A DNA stretch of 64,000 nt, from NCBI RefSeq assembly GCF_000252165.1, contig NZ_BAET01000006.1, positions 62,001 through 126,000 of the forward strand, given 5' to 3'. Under the pieces are notes generated by a model that did not search any database, was not told where the DNA came from, and saw only the letters and a list, made by a program, of their open reading frames with translations. The stretch comes from Glaciecola punicea ACAM 611. GTDB taxonomy: Bacteria > Pseudomonadota > Gammaproteobacteria > Enterobacterales > Alteromonadaceae. The position numbers were made by a program, and so were the translations under genes. The number at the start of each line of letters is the position of its first letter. Within the stretch, counting starts at the first letter, position 1. Below, piece by piece: positions 46,214 to 55,283 of this stretch.

Positions 46214-46819
46214 TTACTCAATCTCAAAGGTGATACGGTTTTGAACCCCAGCAACGGCAGTTGGCTCACCATTAACCATACGTGGTTTGTATTTAAACTT
46301 TATTACTGCATCTAACGCAGCTTGCTCAAAAATACCCTGCGGATTTGCTTCTACCACCACGGGGTTTTGCACCGCGCCTGTTTTATTCACTGTAAATTCA
46401 ACAATTACATAGCCTTGAATGCCGCGCTGCATAGCCCTGCGGGGATAAATTGCCTGTACTTTGGTAATAGGCACATACTCACCGTCTCCCGAGTCTAATG
46501 AGAGTCCGCCGTCGAGCGAAATATCACTGCTTAGGTCGGCGGCAAAATTTAGGCCGCTTTGCCCACCGTCTGGTGCGGCTGCATCCATTTGCATAGCCTC
46601 CATTGGCGGAGGCGGCTCTTGAGGCTTGGGCGGTTTTCTGGGCTTGCGATCTTTTTGCTGCGTCTGTTGCTCGGGCTGTATCCGCACAAAATCGAGCACT
46701 TTACCTTGGGCAGGCTCAGTTAACGCACTGCCGCTGGATTGAATTAGCGACTGCATTAAAAAAAACAGGCCTAACGTGATAAGTGCTGCAGCAGCAAAGG
46801 CAATTACATATCGAAACAT
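46214..46819 (-). CDS. tonB: TonB family energy transducer
   Basis: Energy-coupling protein of 201 residues linking inner-membrane proton flow to outer-membrane receptors. A single N-terminal helix (about 5-22) precedes a short Pro/Lys-rich spacer (RKPRKPPKPQEPPPP) and the C-terminal TonB domain (about 120-201) with IYPRRAMQRGIQGYVIVEFT and FKYKPRMVNGEP. The protein is short, as for TonB2-type systems in Vibrio and Shewanella. Three bases separate it from exbD upstream, and 11 nt separate it from the TPR gene. Likely clients include the receptor at 52449-55094, inferred from shared Pho-box control. Confidence 0.92.
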   Translation of the reverse strand: MFRYVIAFAAAALITLGLFFLMQSLIQSSGSALTEPAQGKVLDFVRIQPEQQTQQKDRKPRKPPKPQEPPPPMEAMQMDAAAPDGGQSGLNFAADLSSDISLDGGLSLDSGDGEYVPITKVQAIYPRRAMQRGIQGYVIVEFTVNKTGAVQNPVVVEANPQGIFEQAALDAVIKFKYKPRMVNGEPTAVAGVQNRITFEIE

Positions 46820-46822
46820 AAG

Positions 46823-47227
46823 CTAGTCTTGCGTCGCCACGGCGGCATCGTCAATGCCAGCGGCCCTTGTGGCGTCTAGTACTTTCATCAGCGTTTCGGT
46901 GGTCGACTTTTTATCCGCCTGTATTACCACTGACCCCTGTGGGTTTTCGGCGTGAAGGCGTTCAATATTAGCCTGCACCGCGCGAACATCTATACGGCGT
47001 TTGTTTATCCAGATTTCATTATTTTCGCTTATAGCCACCAATATACTGGCTTTATCCTTTTTCACCGCGGTAGACGCTTCAGGACGATTTACATCAATAC
47101 CTGACTCTTTTACAAAAGAAGCAGTTACGATGAAGAAAATAAGCATAATAAATACAACGTCTAGCATAGGCGTCATATCGATGTTTGCTTCTTCTTCGTC
47201 CATCAAATTTTGAAAATGTTGCTTCAT
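46823..47227 (-). CDS. exbD: Biopolymer transport protein ExbD
   Basis: Proton-channel partner of ExbB, 134 residues. A cytoplasmic N-terminus (MKQHFQNLMDEEEANID) leads into the single membrane helix with the functional Asp in MTPMLDVVFIMLIFFIV. A periplasmic domain with GSVVIQADKKS follows. I placed the start at 47227 because AAAGGAAATACT precedes that ATG; the open frame continues 11 codons upstream without a ribosome binding site. It is the fourth gene of the TonB operon. Confidence 0.92.
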   Translation of the reverse strand: MKQHFQNLMDEEEANIDMTPMLDVVFIMLIFFIVTASFVKESGIDVNRPEASTAVKKDKASILVAISENNEIWINKRRIDVRAVQANIERLHAENPQGSVVIQADKKSTTETLMKVLDATRAAGIDDAAVATQD

Positions 47228-47316
47228 AGTATTTCCTTTATTTTGCTGACTGTGTGCCATTTAGCGTTATTGCAAAAATAATCTTAAAATCGCGGTGACG
47301 CTTGCTTAAGCATGCA

Positions 47317-47844
47317 TTAACCAATATTTCTAACCAAGGGCAAAGCTTCTTCTAAGTGAGTGCGCTCGGCCTTTGATGTTCGCATTAACCAAGCAGAGGC
47401 AAATACGCCAGACAGTGCGCCTACCATGCCGGCCATGGTGGGAATAGTCGCTTTTGACACACCCGATGCCATAGAGCGAGCGTCACCACCGCCGGTGATC
47501 GCCATTACGTCAAACACTTCAATCATGCCGGTAACGGTGCCCATTAAGCCAAGCAAAGGACACAAAGCCACCAGCGCCTGAATGATGGGAATACTGCCGT
47601 TTAACTTCATGCTAAGACGCGAAATATACGCTTGGCGAATTTGCTCTGCATTCCAAGAAGTGCGTTCTTTACGCGACATCCACTGGGCAACCACGCTTTT
47701 TTTAAGCTGCTTATGCGTTATTTGTATATACATAACTCGCTCTAAAATAAGCAACCACATCACGAAAATAAGCAGGCCGATCACGAGTAGTACTTGACCG
47801 CCGGTTTCCGTAAAATCCCTGATTGATTCAAATATTTCAATCAT
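47317..47844 (-). CDS. exbB: ExbB/MotA/TolQ-family proton channel protein (short)
   Basis: Inner-membrane protein of 175 residues with the three helices of the ExbB/TolQ family. The second and third helices contain PIIQALVALCPLLGLMGTVTGMIEVF and SKATIPTMAGMVGALSGVFASAWLM (here in two adjoining stretches), where conserved Thr and Glu residues line the proton path. It is distinct from the long, N-terminally extended homologue encoded just upstream. Two ExbB-like proteins in one operon is the hallmark of TtpC-containing TonB2 systems. An 89-nt gap separates it from exbD. Confidence 0.9.
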   Translation of the reverse strand: MIEIFESIRDFTETGGQVLLVIGLLIFVMWLLILERVMYIQITHKQLKKSVVAQWMSRKERTSWNAEQIRQAYISRLSMKLNGSIPIIQALVALCPLLGLMGTVTGMIEVFDVMAITGGGDARSMASGVSKATIPTMAGMVGALSGVFASAWLMRTSKAERTHLEEALPLVRNIG

Positions 47845-47859
47845 GCACTGACACCTCAG

Positions 47860-49284
47860 TTACGCTAACTTACGAGAAGTTGTGCTTGCTCTTGCGCTGA
47901 CCTGTTCAGCGCGCTGAGCGATAACCCCAGACGCTTGCTCTTGCAAGATATACACGATGTTTTTACTGCGCGTATTAAGCATGGCGTAAAACAAGGTAGT
48001 GGGGATCGCCACCACAAGCCCTAATACGGTGGTCACTAACGCGGTTGATATACCACCGGCCATCAGTTTAGGGTCGCCAGTTCCAAATAGCGTAATAGCT
48101 TGGAACGTCACAATCATGCCGGTGACCGTTCCGAGTAAACCCATAAGCGGCGCCACTACCGATATAATTTTAATAATAGTTAAAAAGCGGCCTAAACGCG
48201 GGACTTCACCTAATATAGCTTCGGTTAAATGCAGTTCAAGTGATTCAACGTCAGCGTGCGGGTATTTATCGCGCACTTGCATAACGCGCCCAAGCGGGTT
48301 GTTGTCTGTAAAGGTAGTTGATTTAAGCTGCTTGTTAACCTTGGTGCGCACAATGGTTAAGCTAATTAAACGTTCAAAGCACAGTAATAAAGCAATCGCA
48401 CCCACTATTAATATGATGTAGCCAACTAAACCGCCCTGTTCTACGCGCTCTTTTATGCTGGGCGCCTGCACTAACAAGCCTAAAATAGAGCCTCCTGTGG
48501 GATCCAAACCAAAGCGCACCAAATCGCCACTTGATGCTTCCACAGCAGACACCGTGCTTAAAAAGCGCCCGGCTGGCTGGCGAATAAGCTCTGCAACAGT
48601 GCTTGTGTTATTGTCAAACTCTAAGTATTTACCGTCAGCGATTAAAGCGAAAGGTCCTACTCTCGTGACTTCTTTATTCACTTTGTCACCGTTTGCTTCA
48701 ATCACCACGGTATTAAATTTCGTGACTTTGCCGGCTTGGGTCATTTCACGCTGTATTTCAAACCAAACTCTTTCAATTTCATCAATAGACGCCAGCTTTG
48801 AAGAGGATCCCATAGACTGCGCCATTTGGTCTAAGAAGTTGTCGCGGCCAGGAATTTGCGCACTAATAATAGAGTTTGCAAACTTATTTTTGGTATCGCC
48901 AGCCACCTGTTGCAATACGCCGAAAAGTTCTTTGAGCGAGCCTAAACGAGTGTCGAGAGCACCGTTTAAATCACCAAGTTTAAACTCGTTTTCTTCGAAG
49001 TTGGTTTCTAATTTTTCAGACTCGTCCAACAGCGCGTCGCGCTTGGCTAAAGTTTCACGTAAAATACGATCTTGGTCGGCGCGCTTGGCGGCAAACTCAT
49101 TTTCACGGACCTGATTTTGCTGGGTTTGTGAAAAATTGCCTTCTTCTAGCTGCTTTAGTAAGGCATCTAAATCTAAGGCTTTTTCATTGTCCTGCGCGTG
49201 CACGCCTAACGCTAATATAGCGCTTAATGAGACTATACAAGCCAAGTTGGCTAATGGTTGTAGCAAAGTGTGGATTAATTTCAT
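47860..49284 (-). CDS. ttpC: TtpC-like long ExbB/TolQ-family protein
   Basis: Protein of 474 residues with a signal sequence (cleavage near VHAQDN) and a periplasmic coiled-coil region (about 35-125, rich in Glu, Lys and Leu: EFAAKRADQDRILRETLAK). A second domain leads to the membrane channel part (about 285-450) with PLMGLLGTVTGMIVTFQAI and ISTALVTTVLGLVVAIP. TtpC of Vibrio has this extended form and is required for TonB2 function, where it is thought to help the short TonB span the periplasm. It is flanked by the DUF3450 gene (22 nt) and exbB (15 nt). Confidence 0.88.
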   Translation of the reverse strand: MKLIHTLLQPLANLACIVSLSAILALGVHAQDNEKALDLDALLKQLEEGNFSQTQQNQVRENEFAAKRADQDRILRETLAKRDALLDESEKLETNFEENEFKLGDLNGALDTRLGSLKELFGVLQQVAGDTKNKFANSIISAQIPGRDNFLDQMAQSMGSSSKLASIDEIERVWFEIQREMTQAGKVTKFNTVVIEANGDKVNKEVTRVGPFALIADGKYLEFDNNTSTVAELIRQPAGRFLSTVSAVEASSGDLVRFGLDPTGGSILGLLVQAPSIKERVEQGGLVGYIILIVGAIALLLCFERLISLTIVRTKVNKQLKSTTFTDNNPLGRVMQVRDKYPHADVESLELHLTEAILGEVPRLGRFLTIIKIISVVAPLMGLLGTVTGMIVTFQAITLFGTGDPKLMAGGISTALVTTVLGLVVAIPTTLFYAMLNTRSKNIVYILQEQASGVIAQRAEQVSARASTTSRKLA

Positions 49285-49306
49285 AATGCTTCTCTTTCGC
49301 CCTAAA

Positions 49307-50086
49307 TTAGTCGGTAACAGCCACCGGCACCATGATCAAATCGGGTGCAAGTTCTTTTCTGGCCATACGTAGACCTTTCGTAATTTGTGTGCGGTAGCTA
49401 GAATCTAGCGCGTCGAACTGCCGAGTTTGCTTATTGTATACACCCTGAGCGCTGCCATCGCGGGTTTGATATAGAAGTGCGGTGCGACCGATGCGTAAAA
49501 AGTCGACATTAGTTTCGCTGCCGTTTATATTTTGAAATCCGCTATAAGCTTCAATAGTGCGCCCATAGTCCATCTCAACTTGGTAGGCTTCCATTACACG
49601 CCTAAATTTCTCTGATGGCGCCACGCTTGCTCTGTCCATCATAGCGTTCAAATCGGCGATTCTATCGCTTCGCTCTTGCGCTAAAAAAGGCACATCAAGC
49701 TCAACAAACTGACTTAGACCACTTATCATGTTCATCATAAGCGGGGTTATTTGGCGCTCAATAACACTTACCTCATCAATTGATGCGTTTATGTCGTCCA
49801 TTTCTTGCATTTGACTCACTATTTGCTTGTTGAGTTGACCGTTATAAACGGCCAAGCCATCAATCTCTTTCATCAAGGTTTTGTACTGTGCGAGTTTGCT
49901 GTCAATTTGCTCAGTAATGGCGTTTATATTATTTTGTGAACGCTGAGCAGCCGCATTTATTTGTATTGCGGCTTTATTCGCTTGGTCTAAGTAAAGCGCT
50001 TCTTGCGCATTTGCATTTGGCGTTACTGCAGTCACTGCCAGCGTGCTTAATACCGTTGCAGTCAATAGTGGTCGTAAAACCTTCAT
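49307..50086 (-). CDS. DUF3450 periplasmic coiled-coil protein
   Basis: First gene of the TonB operon, 259 residues. It has a signal peptide (MKVLRPLLTA to NANAQE) and a long amphipathic, coiled-coil-prone segment (about 32-105, with QINAAAQRSQNNINAITEQI), then a mixed domain containing FRRVMEAYQVEMDYGRTIEA. DUF3450 proteins occur almost only in front of TtpC/ExbB/ExbD/TonB genes, but their function is unknown; a structural role between TtpC and TonB is suggested. A Pho-box-like site ends 63 nt before its ATG, so the whole operon may be phosphate-regulated. Confidence 0.88.
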   Translation of the reverse strand: MKVLRPLLTATVLSTLAVTAVTPNANAQEALYLDQANKAAIQINAAAQRSQNNINAITEQIDSKLAQYKTLMKEIDGLAVYNGQLNKQIVSQMQEMDDINASIDEVSVIERQITPLMMNMISGLSQFVELDVPFLAQERSDRIADLNAMMDRASVAPSEKFRRVMEAYQVEMDYGRTIEAYSGFQNINGSETNVDFLRIGRTALLYQTRDGSAQGVYNKQTRQFDALDSSYRTQITKGLRMARKELAPDLIMVPVAVTD

Positions 50087-50149
50087 ATGCGTTCCTGAAA
50101 AGTTGAATTTTAAGGTAAATAAGTGAACGCGATGAGGATAGGTATTTTC

Positions 50150-50168
50150 TGTGACAGTTTTATTACAC
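50150..50168 (-). promoter_or_regulatory. Pho-box-like site upstream of DUF3450/TonB operon
   Basis: On the minus strand this reads GTGTAATAAAACTGTCACA, two 7-bp direct repeats with a 4-bp A/T spacer, close to the PhoB consensus CTGTCATAWAWCTGTCAY. It is 63 nt before the operon start codon. A second, oppositely oriented site (50187-50204) lies just beyond. Confidence 0.65.
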
Positions 50169-50186
50169 TTTTGCGCAAAGATGATA

Positions 50187-50204
50187 CCTTCACAAATCTG
50201 TCAT
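50187..50204 (+). promoter_or_regulatory. Second Pho-box-like site, opposite orientation
   Basis: CCTTCAC-AAAT-CTGTCAT has a perfect downstream repeat and 4 of 7 matches in the upstream one. It points away from the TonB operon. The lipoprotein promoter has the same arrangement of two facing sites. Confidence 0.4.
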
Positions 50205-50250
50205 AATTGACGCACGGGAGTGACGCTTGAAAAAAAGGCTAAATGGGAGT

Positions 50251-50649
50251 TTAGAAAGACTTAGGACGGGCCCAAAACCAGCTTAATACAACAAGTAAGG
50301 CAAATGCACTGTACACAAATACAAAAACCCATGGTGGGGCGTGGTAATACAAAAAAGTTGATAGCCAGTGAGAAATAAAGGTGCCTGCATAAACCGCTTC
50401 ACCCGCCTGTTCTCGCAGGGCCATTTCCCATGTAGTGAGCGGGCAAATTATCCCTAGCCAAGACTGCACAACCACAATGCCAATGCCTATAAGATGTGCA
50501 ATACGAAACCTAGCAGACCTTATCCATTGCCAGTGGCGTACTTTTCCTACAAAAATTAGCAGCAAGCCAAATACAACAAACATAATAAACAACACGTGGA
50601 TTACGAGTAAGGCATCTGCCGCTAATAGATAAAAGAAATTACTGTCCAC
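50251..50649 (-). CDS. DUF2784 membrane protein
   Basis: Small integral membrane protein of 132 residues with four hydrophobic helices, matching the DUF2784 pattern: an N-terminal LLADALLVIHVLFIMFVVFG-like helix, WIRSARFRIAHLIGIGIVVV, and the CPLTTWEMALRE motif after the third helix. Function is unknown. Its start overlaps the end of the SEC-C motif gene by 11 nt, so the two are co-expressed. Confidence 0.8.
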   Translation of the reverse strand: MDSNFFYLLAADALLVIHVLFIMFVVFGLLLIFVGKVRHWQWIRSARFRIAHLIGIGIVVVQSWLGIICPLTTWEMALREQAGEAVYAGTFISHWLSTFLYYHAPPWVFVFVYSAFALLVVLSWFWARPKSF

Positions 50650-50983
50650 AGCACTTTTTATATTTTTTACCGCTGCTACAGCGGCAGGGTTCGTTGCGTG
50701 CGGTCACTTTTTCTACCGTAACCGCGCGCTGCTTATTTAGCACTAGTTTAAGCTCATAAATAGACTCTACCGCACCTTCGTTGCTGTCCACGCTAATATG
50801 AGCATGCAACCCTGCCTCATCCACTAGGCTTTGGACTTCTTGCTTGCGAGCTTCATTGATCACAACTAGCATAAGCGGGTATTTTTTGCTCCCTGAAATA
50901 CGGCTAACTTTTGCTTTATAGCCAAACCTGAGGGTATTTTGACGCGCATCTTGGCGGCCTTTGAAAAAGAACTTGTCTGACAT
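50639..50983 (-). CDS. SEC-C metal-binding motif protein (PBPRA1643 family)
   Basis: Protein of 114 residues beginning MSDKFFFKGRQDARQNT, the conserved opening of the PBPRA1643 family, and ending in a SEC-C zinc motif NEPCRCSSGKKYKKCCG (C-x-C...CC). I chose the ATG at 50983, as this family starts with MSDKFF; the open frame extends 16 codons further. SEC-C motifs coordinate zinc and bind ribosomes or nucleic acids in other proteins; here the role is unknown. It overlaps the DUF2784 gene downstream. Confidence 0.85.
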   Translation of the reverse strand: MSDKFFFKGRQDARQNTLRFGYKAKVSRISGSKKYPLMLVVINEARKQEVQSLVDEAGLHAHISVDSNEGAVESIYELKLVLNKQRAVTVEKVTARNEPCRCSSGKKYKKCCGQ

Positions 50984-51307
50984 GTGTGGGTCCAACTGTG
51001 GTAAAAACGGTGACCATTTAGGTCGCAGCAATAAATTTTACTAATTGTACCGCGAAGCGCACAAGCAGCCTACCGTTTTCACAATTGTAGGGGGAAGTGT
51101 TAGCAATGCGCCCTAACTTTCTAACATCGCCTGATTCCTACCAGAGCCTTTTTCGGCATATAGCGCGTTGTCAGCTCAACAAAGACCAGAACAATGACTT
51201 TTGCGTGTTATTTCTTATGTTTTATTTCGACGCCTTAGCAGCAAAACTTTAGAAATAACGATGATTTAATGGCGTATTTATGAAATATATATACGATAAT
51301 CTAAACA
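50984..51307. other. Intergenic region containing a GGDEF remnant
   Basis: The 324 nt between the SEC-C motif gene and the HSL-type hydrolase gene contain no intact gene. The only recognisable content is a decayed minus-strand diguanylate cyclase C-terminus at about 51113-51230, listed separately. Confidence 0.5.
51113..51230 (-). pseudogene. Remnant of a GGDEF-domain C-terminus
   Basis: On the minus strand a short frame reads ADNALYAEKGSGRNQAMLES then stop (51175 down to 51113). This is the characteristic end of diguanylate cyclase domains (AD-x-ALY-x-AK...GRN). Just upstream, a frame shifted by one base reads NNTQKSLFWSLLS, the usual preceding helix. A TGA stands where an Arg codon would be expected. 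No GGDEF active-site part survives nearby. Confidence 0.55.
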
Positions 51308-52351
51308 TTAAGCTCTTGTCGGGATTGACGCACAAAAATGAGCAATGCTTGAAGCTGTATCTTGGCTAATATCAACACACACGATCGGGAACACCTCAGT
51401 AGCATGAATAGTGCCCATGACTTGGCGGCATTTTGCATTAACGCCTGCTTTTAAAAGCAGTCGGTAAAAATTAATGCCTTCATCGCGCAGTGGATCACAC
51501 TCATTTACGCTTATCATCGTGGGCACTAAGCCTTCTACGTCTTTTATATCAGCAAAGCCAGGCCATGCCAAAGGATTACGATTAGTGAACTCGTCAATGC
51601 CGTAAATAATAGCGCCTTGATTGTTATGCAGATCGAGCAAAATACCGTTATTCTCAGTTGAAGATGGATTTTGCTTCAGCGGCCACTGCCCGGCAATATA
51701 AGGACAAAGTGCATATATTCCGGCAATAATACCAAGCTTAGATTCTTGTTTTAACCGCAGCGCGGTCGCAATCGCCAAATTGCCGCCGCCACTATCGCCA
51801 GCCACCACAATGCGCTTTGGATTGATCAACAGTGATTCACTTTCTTCACTCAGCCATTTTACACCGGCAACACAATCATCTAAACCCGCTGGATATGGCG
51901 CTACCTCTGGGGCTGATGAAGCCACTAAAGCATTTCTAAAATCGACCATGGCTACCGCTATTCCTTGCGCCGCCATTATTCTGCCCCATGCTCTATAATT
52001 GCCATCGAAGCAAGACATAGTGGCCATGCCGCCGCCGTGAATATAATAAACACAGGGCACTATTTGGTCATTATCAGGACGTATGAACAAGACCTTAACC
52101 GCGTTGCCATTAGGCTTTGACGAGAAGATTTTGGTGCTAATAGCAAGACCCTTTGAAGGCGCTATTTGTTCATTATCACACCTGTTCAAAAAGCCGCTTA
52201 TAGCAGTTCTGGTAGCGATGGCTCTGTCGGTATTGGCCGCTTCTAGGGCAGCCTCGCGGTTTTCAACGTTACCGCTACCGCCCATTGCTACTTTGCCAAA
52301 AATAGCTTTAATACGAGGGTCTATTCTTATATCGTCGTTGATCTTACTCAT
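51308..52351 (-). CDS. Alpha/beta hydrolase, hormone-sensitive lipase family
   Basis: Cytoplasmic esterase/lipase-like enzyme of 347 residues. The oxyanion-hole motif HGGG is in YYIHGGGMATMS (near 110). The nucleophile Ser lies in VVAGDSGGGNLAIA (near 185). Asp is in SVNECDPLRDEG and the His in MGTIHATE near the C-terminus. The GDSGG elbow and HGGG define family IV (HSL). There is no signal peptide. Natural esters are unknown. It stands alone between a GGDEF remnant and the large receptor gene. Confidence 0.88.
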   Translation of the reverse strand: MSKINDDIRIDPRIKAIFGKVAMGGSGNVENREAALEAANTDRAIATRTAISGFLNRCDNEQIAPSKGLAISTKIFSSKPNGNAVKVLFIRPDNDQIVPCVYYIHGGGMATMSCFDGNYRAWGRIMAAQGIAVAMVDFRNALVASSAPEVAPYPAGLDDCVAGVKWLSEESESLLINPKRIVVAGDSGGGNLAIATALRLKQESKLGIIAGIYALCPYIAGQWPLKQNPSSTENNGILLDLHNNQGAIIYGIDEFTNRNPLAWPGFADIKDVEGLVPTMISVNECDPLRDEGINFYRLLLKAGVNAKCRQVMGTIHATEVFPIVCVDISQDTASSIAHFCASIPTRA

Positions 52352-52448
52352 TTTTTACTCCTGTTTTACGTGTGGGTATATTATCGTAAATAGCTTAGAC
52401 TACCCACCAAAAGCTTGGATAAAAAATTTCTGAATTAAGAAAATCGCG

Positions 52449-55094
52449 CTATTTAAAATTATACTTAAACGATAAACTTAATTCACGGCCCCGGGTTTCA
52501 GAACGTAATAATACGTCTTCAAATTCTAGCCTTTTTTCTTGATCAAGCAGATTTTGAAGTTTAACCGTAATGGTCGTATTGAAGTTAGGATAGTACTTGT
52601 ATACCGTATCAAATGAATGAAACGGCTGCTCAAAACTATCTGCAAAACCATCTATGCCAGGAATAAGGATCCGCTCACCAAACACGTTATAAACGAATGA
52701 AGCAGAATGCTCGCCGTTGTCAGAATCAAAACCTAACTGCAGGTTAGCCACAAATTGAGAGTGCCCTGTTAAACGCCTTTTGGTGTTGGTTATAGCCGCC
52801 GACACGCCTGTTAGTTCAACAATGCTTTGCCTATCTAGCACTATTTGTGAGTCGCTTAAGGTAATATTCCCCGATGCAAATAAGTTGTCCCACACACCGT
52901 CGCCCATAATGTCTAGACCTTGCAAAAACTCCATTTCAAGGCCGTATACAAAGCCCGATTCAGCGTTAGCTATGCGTATAAGCGGCGGACCATCTTGGGC
53001 CGGTGACTGCACAGATTCAATCGGATTGTCCATATCTTTATAGAAAAGACCCACCGAGATATTATTACCAGCCTCGCGATACCATTCCCAGCGCAAATCT
53101 AGGTTGATGATAGAGGTTGTTTTTACGCCCGGTGTACCGGCAATAGGAAAGCCTGTTAACGGGTCAATATAAGTGGCTGAACTCACTTCGCGTAGGTCGG
53201 GACGCACCACAGTTTGACCAATACTACCTCTAAACTGCATCGCATCACCAAGCATGTAGGTCAGCGCTAGCGCAGGGTAAAAGTCGCTCTCGGAAAAAGC
53301 AAGCTCTTCTAAACCGTTTTCAGTTAAGTCAAATTTGCCAGTTCTGGGGTCAAATGGCGCGACTACTTGCCTGAAGTCCTCAAAGCGAACGCCGCCGCTA
53401 AGGCGCCACTGGTTTTTATAGAAGAAATCACCTTCAACATAATAGGCATCCACTTTTTGACCAGCAACGTAATCATCGCCTGCGATGGTTGTATCGCGAA
53501 TAACGGCACTGCCGGTTTGCTGTGCATTTAACAAAACCTCATCACTAAAAATACTGGAAAAGGTATTGCCTTGTAATATCTCAGCGTTAGCAAAAGCGCG
53601 TGTATTAATATCAAAGCGTCGGTTTTGCGCCGTTCGTGACTTAGTCACAAAGTCAGCGCCAAACTTAAACTCCATTTCCCAATTTTCAATGCTCATTGGG
53701 TAGCTAAAATTGTAGCCGAAGTTTTCCAGCCTATCGTTCAAATTTTGAAACGAATAGCGCGCGGCAGTAGGCGCATTAGTTAAACTTATTTCGCTGTTGA
53801 TGTCAAAAATACTGTCTAGATTTGCATCTTCAATAATAAAGCGTGATTCAAAGTTACCAGGCGCATTACGCAGTGAACGACCCAATGAATAGCGCCAGTC
53901 AAAGCCAATAAAGTCATATTCGGGAAAGGTATGTTTACCTTTAAGCTGATTCGTAAACATTCTGCGTTCTTCATATTCAACCACCACATCACGAATACGC
54001 AGATTTTCCCCTACACTTAAATTCTCAGTGTTACCAAATTGTTCTCGTATTTCGTCTCGGGTGTCACTCAATACAATTAAGCTATAGTCAAGCTGATGGT
54101 TGCGATTATAATCAACACCAAAGGTGAATAGATTTGAATATTGAACGGTAGTTTCAGTGGCTGATATATCGTCAAAAAAGCGCACTAACTCTATCTCATC
54201 GCCAATGCGATCGGCCTGCTGTAGTTCATACTGTTGCGTTACTCTTGTTTTATTACTATAAGCATTAGCTAACAAAAAACCTATCCGCCACTTGTCAGTA
54301 ATATCGTAGCTGTTGCCATAGGTAAGATTGAAGCTACCGTCGGGGCCGATAGACTCTGCTAATGGGTCGTAGCTGCGCTTTACTGATATAAATATATCCC
54401 GCGCGAAGTCAGGGTCGAGGTTATCTAAAAACTGCTTATTTTCCCAGCGTTGCAAGATTAATGCGGGTGCAGCACGGCTGCCGTCGTCTTTGCCGCGCCA
54501 GTCAGAATCTCCGCCTTTATAAGTAAGACCATTACTGCCATTGTCTGCGTTATAGCCCGTGCCTAAACTAATGTTGAATACTTCTTGGGTAGGAATAGAC
54601 TTTAAGCGTATATCAACGTTACCGCCGCCAAACGACGCCGACATAGAGGGTGAGTATGATTTTTGCACCGACAAACTTTCTATAATGTCAGCGGGAAATA
54701 AATCTAGCGGGATAACGTTTCTTGTTGGATCGGGGCTTGGCACCGCCGCACTATTTAACGAGGTACTTGAATATCGTTCGCCTAATCCGCGCACGTAGAT
54801 AAACTTTCCGTCTACTAAGGTTAAACCCGTTACCCGGCGAAGTGCCGACGCGGCATCGCTATCCCCAGTGCGTGATATTTGATCTGCGCCTAATATGTCT
54901 ACCACGAAGGCTTGATTTTTGCGTTCTTCAATCACCGCCGTCGCGGTACCTTTAAGCCGCGTACCTTTCGTCACAACTTCTTCAATAGCTTCTTCATTTG
55001 TACTTTGAGCGCTACTAATATTTGTGACGGTAAGGGATGCTAGCACCATTAACGTGATTGTAGACAGCGGATACTGTTTTGCACCTAACAACAT
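52449..55094 (-). CDS. Large TonB-dependent receptor next to duplicated lipoprotein
   Basis: Outer-membrane receptor of 881 residues. It has a signal peptide (ending near NISSAQS), a pre-plug stretch with IEEVVTKGTRLKGTA resembling a TonB box, and a plug containing LRRVTGLTLVDGKFIYVRGLGERYSSTSLN and ADIIESLSVQKSYSPSMSASFGGGNVDIR (each in consecutive pieces). The large barrel ends in RELSLSFKYNFK. GAGGTAAC precedes the ATG. Upstream on the same strand, past a hairpin terminator, lies the duplicated lipoprotein with Pho-box-like promoter sites. The pair resembles receptor plus surface lipoprotein uptake systems. The ligand is unknown; a phosphorus-containing substrate is inferred from regulation. 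Confidence 0.85.
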   Translation of the reverse strand: MLLGAKQYPLSTITLMVLASLTVTNISSAQSTNEEAIEEVVTKGTRLKGTATAVIEERKNQAFVVDILGADQISRTGDSDAASALRRVTGLTLVDGKFIYVRGLGERYSSTSLNSAAVPSPDPTRNVIPLDLFPADIIESLSVQKSYSPSMSASFGGGNVDIRLKSIPTQEVFNISLGTGYNADNGSNGLTYKGGDSDWRGKDDGSRAAPALILQRWENKQFLDNLDPDFARDIFISVKRSYDPLAESIGPDGSFNLTYGNSYDITDKWRIGFLLANAYSNKTRVTQQYELQQADRIGDEIELVRFFDDISATETTVQYSNLFTFGVDYNRNHQLDYSLIVLSDTRDEIREQFGNTENLSVGENLRIRDVVVEYEERRMFTNQLKGKHTFPEYDFIGFDWRYSLGRSLRNAPGNFESRFIIEDANLDSIFDINSEISLTNAPTAARYSFQNLNDRLENFGYNFSYPMSIENWEMEFKFGADFVTKSRTAQNRRFDINTRAFANAEILQGNTFSSIFSDEVLLNAQQTGSAVIRDTTIAGDDYVAGQKVDAYYVEGDFFYKNQWRLSGGVRFEDFRQVVAPFDPRTGKFDLTENGLEELAFSESDFYPALALTYMLGDAMQFRGSIGQTVVRPDLREVSSATYIDPLTGFPIAGTPGVKTTSIINLDLRWEWYREAGNNISVGLFYKDMDNPIESVQSPAQDGPPLIRIANAESGFVYGLEMEFLQGLDIMGDGVWDNLFASGNITLSDSQIVLDRQSIVELTGVSAAITNTKRRLTGHSQFVANLQLGFDSDNGEHSASFVYNVFGERILIPGIDGFADSFEQPFHSFDTVYKYYPNFNTTITVKLQNLLDQEKRLEFEDVLLRSETRGRELSLSFKYNFK

Positions 55095-55211
55095 GTGTTA
55101 CCTCATTCACTACTGATTTATGTGGACGTTCTTTACTATTTTACAAAAGCTAACTGCGTTTTTATAATGTGCAAATTCACGCTAGTAATCCGGTATGCAA
55201 ACCCGTCTGAT

Positions 55212-55251
55212 ACAAAAGTACGCTGGCGTAATATCGTTGCTCAGCGTACTT
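55212..55251 (-). terminator. Hairpin between lipoprotein and receptor genes
   Basis: AAGTACGCTG (55216-55225) and CAGCGTACTT (55242-55251) form a perfect 10-bp stem. On the minus strand it continues TTTGTATC, a weak T-run. Partial read-through would give more lipoprotein than receptor from one promoter. Confidence 0.6.
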
Positions 55252-55283
55252 AATTGCTTCAATTAATCCCCAAAGGCGCAGAA

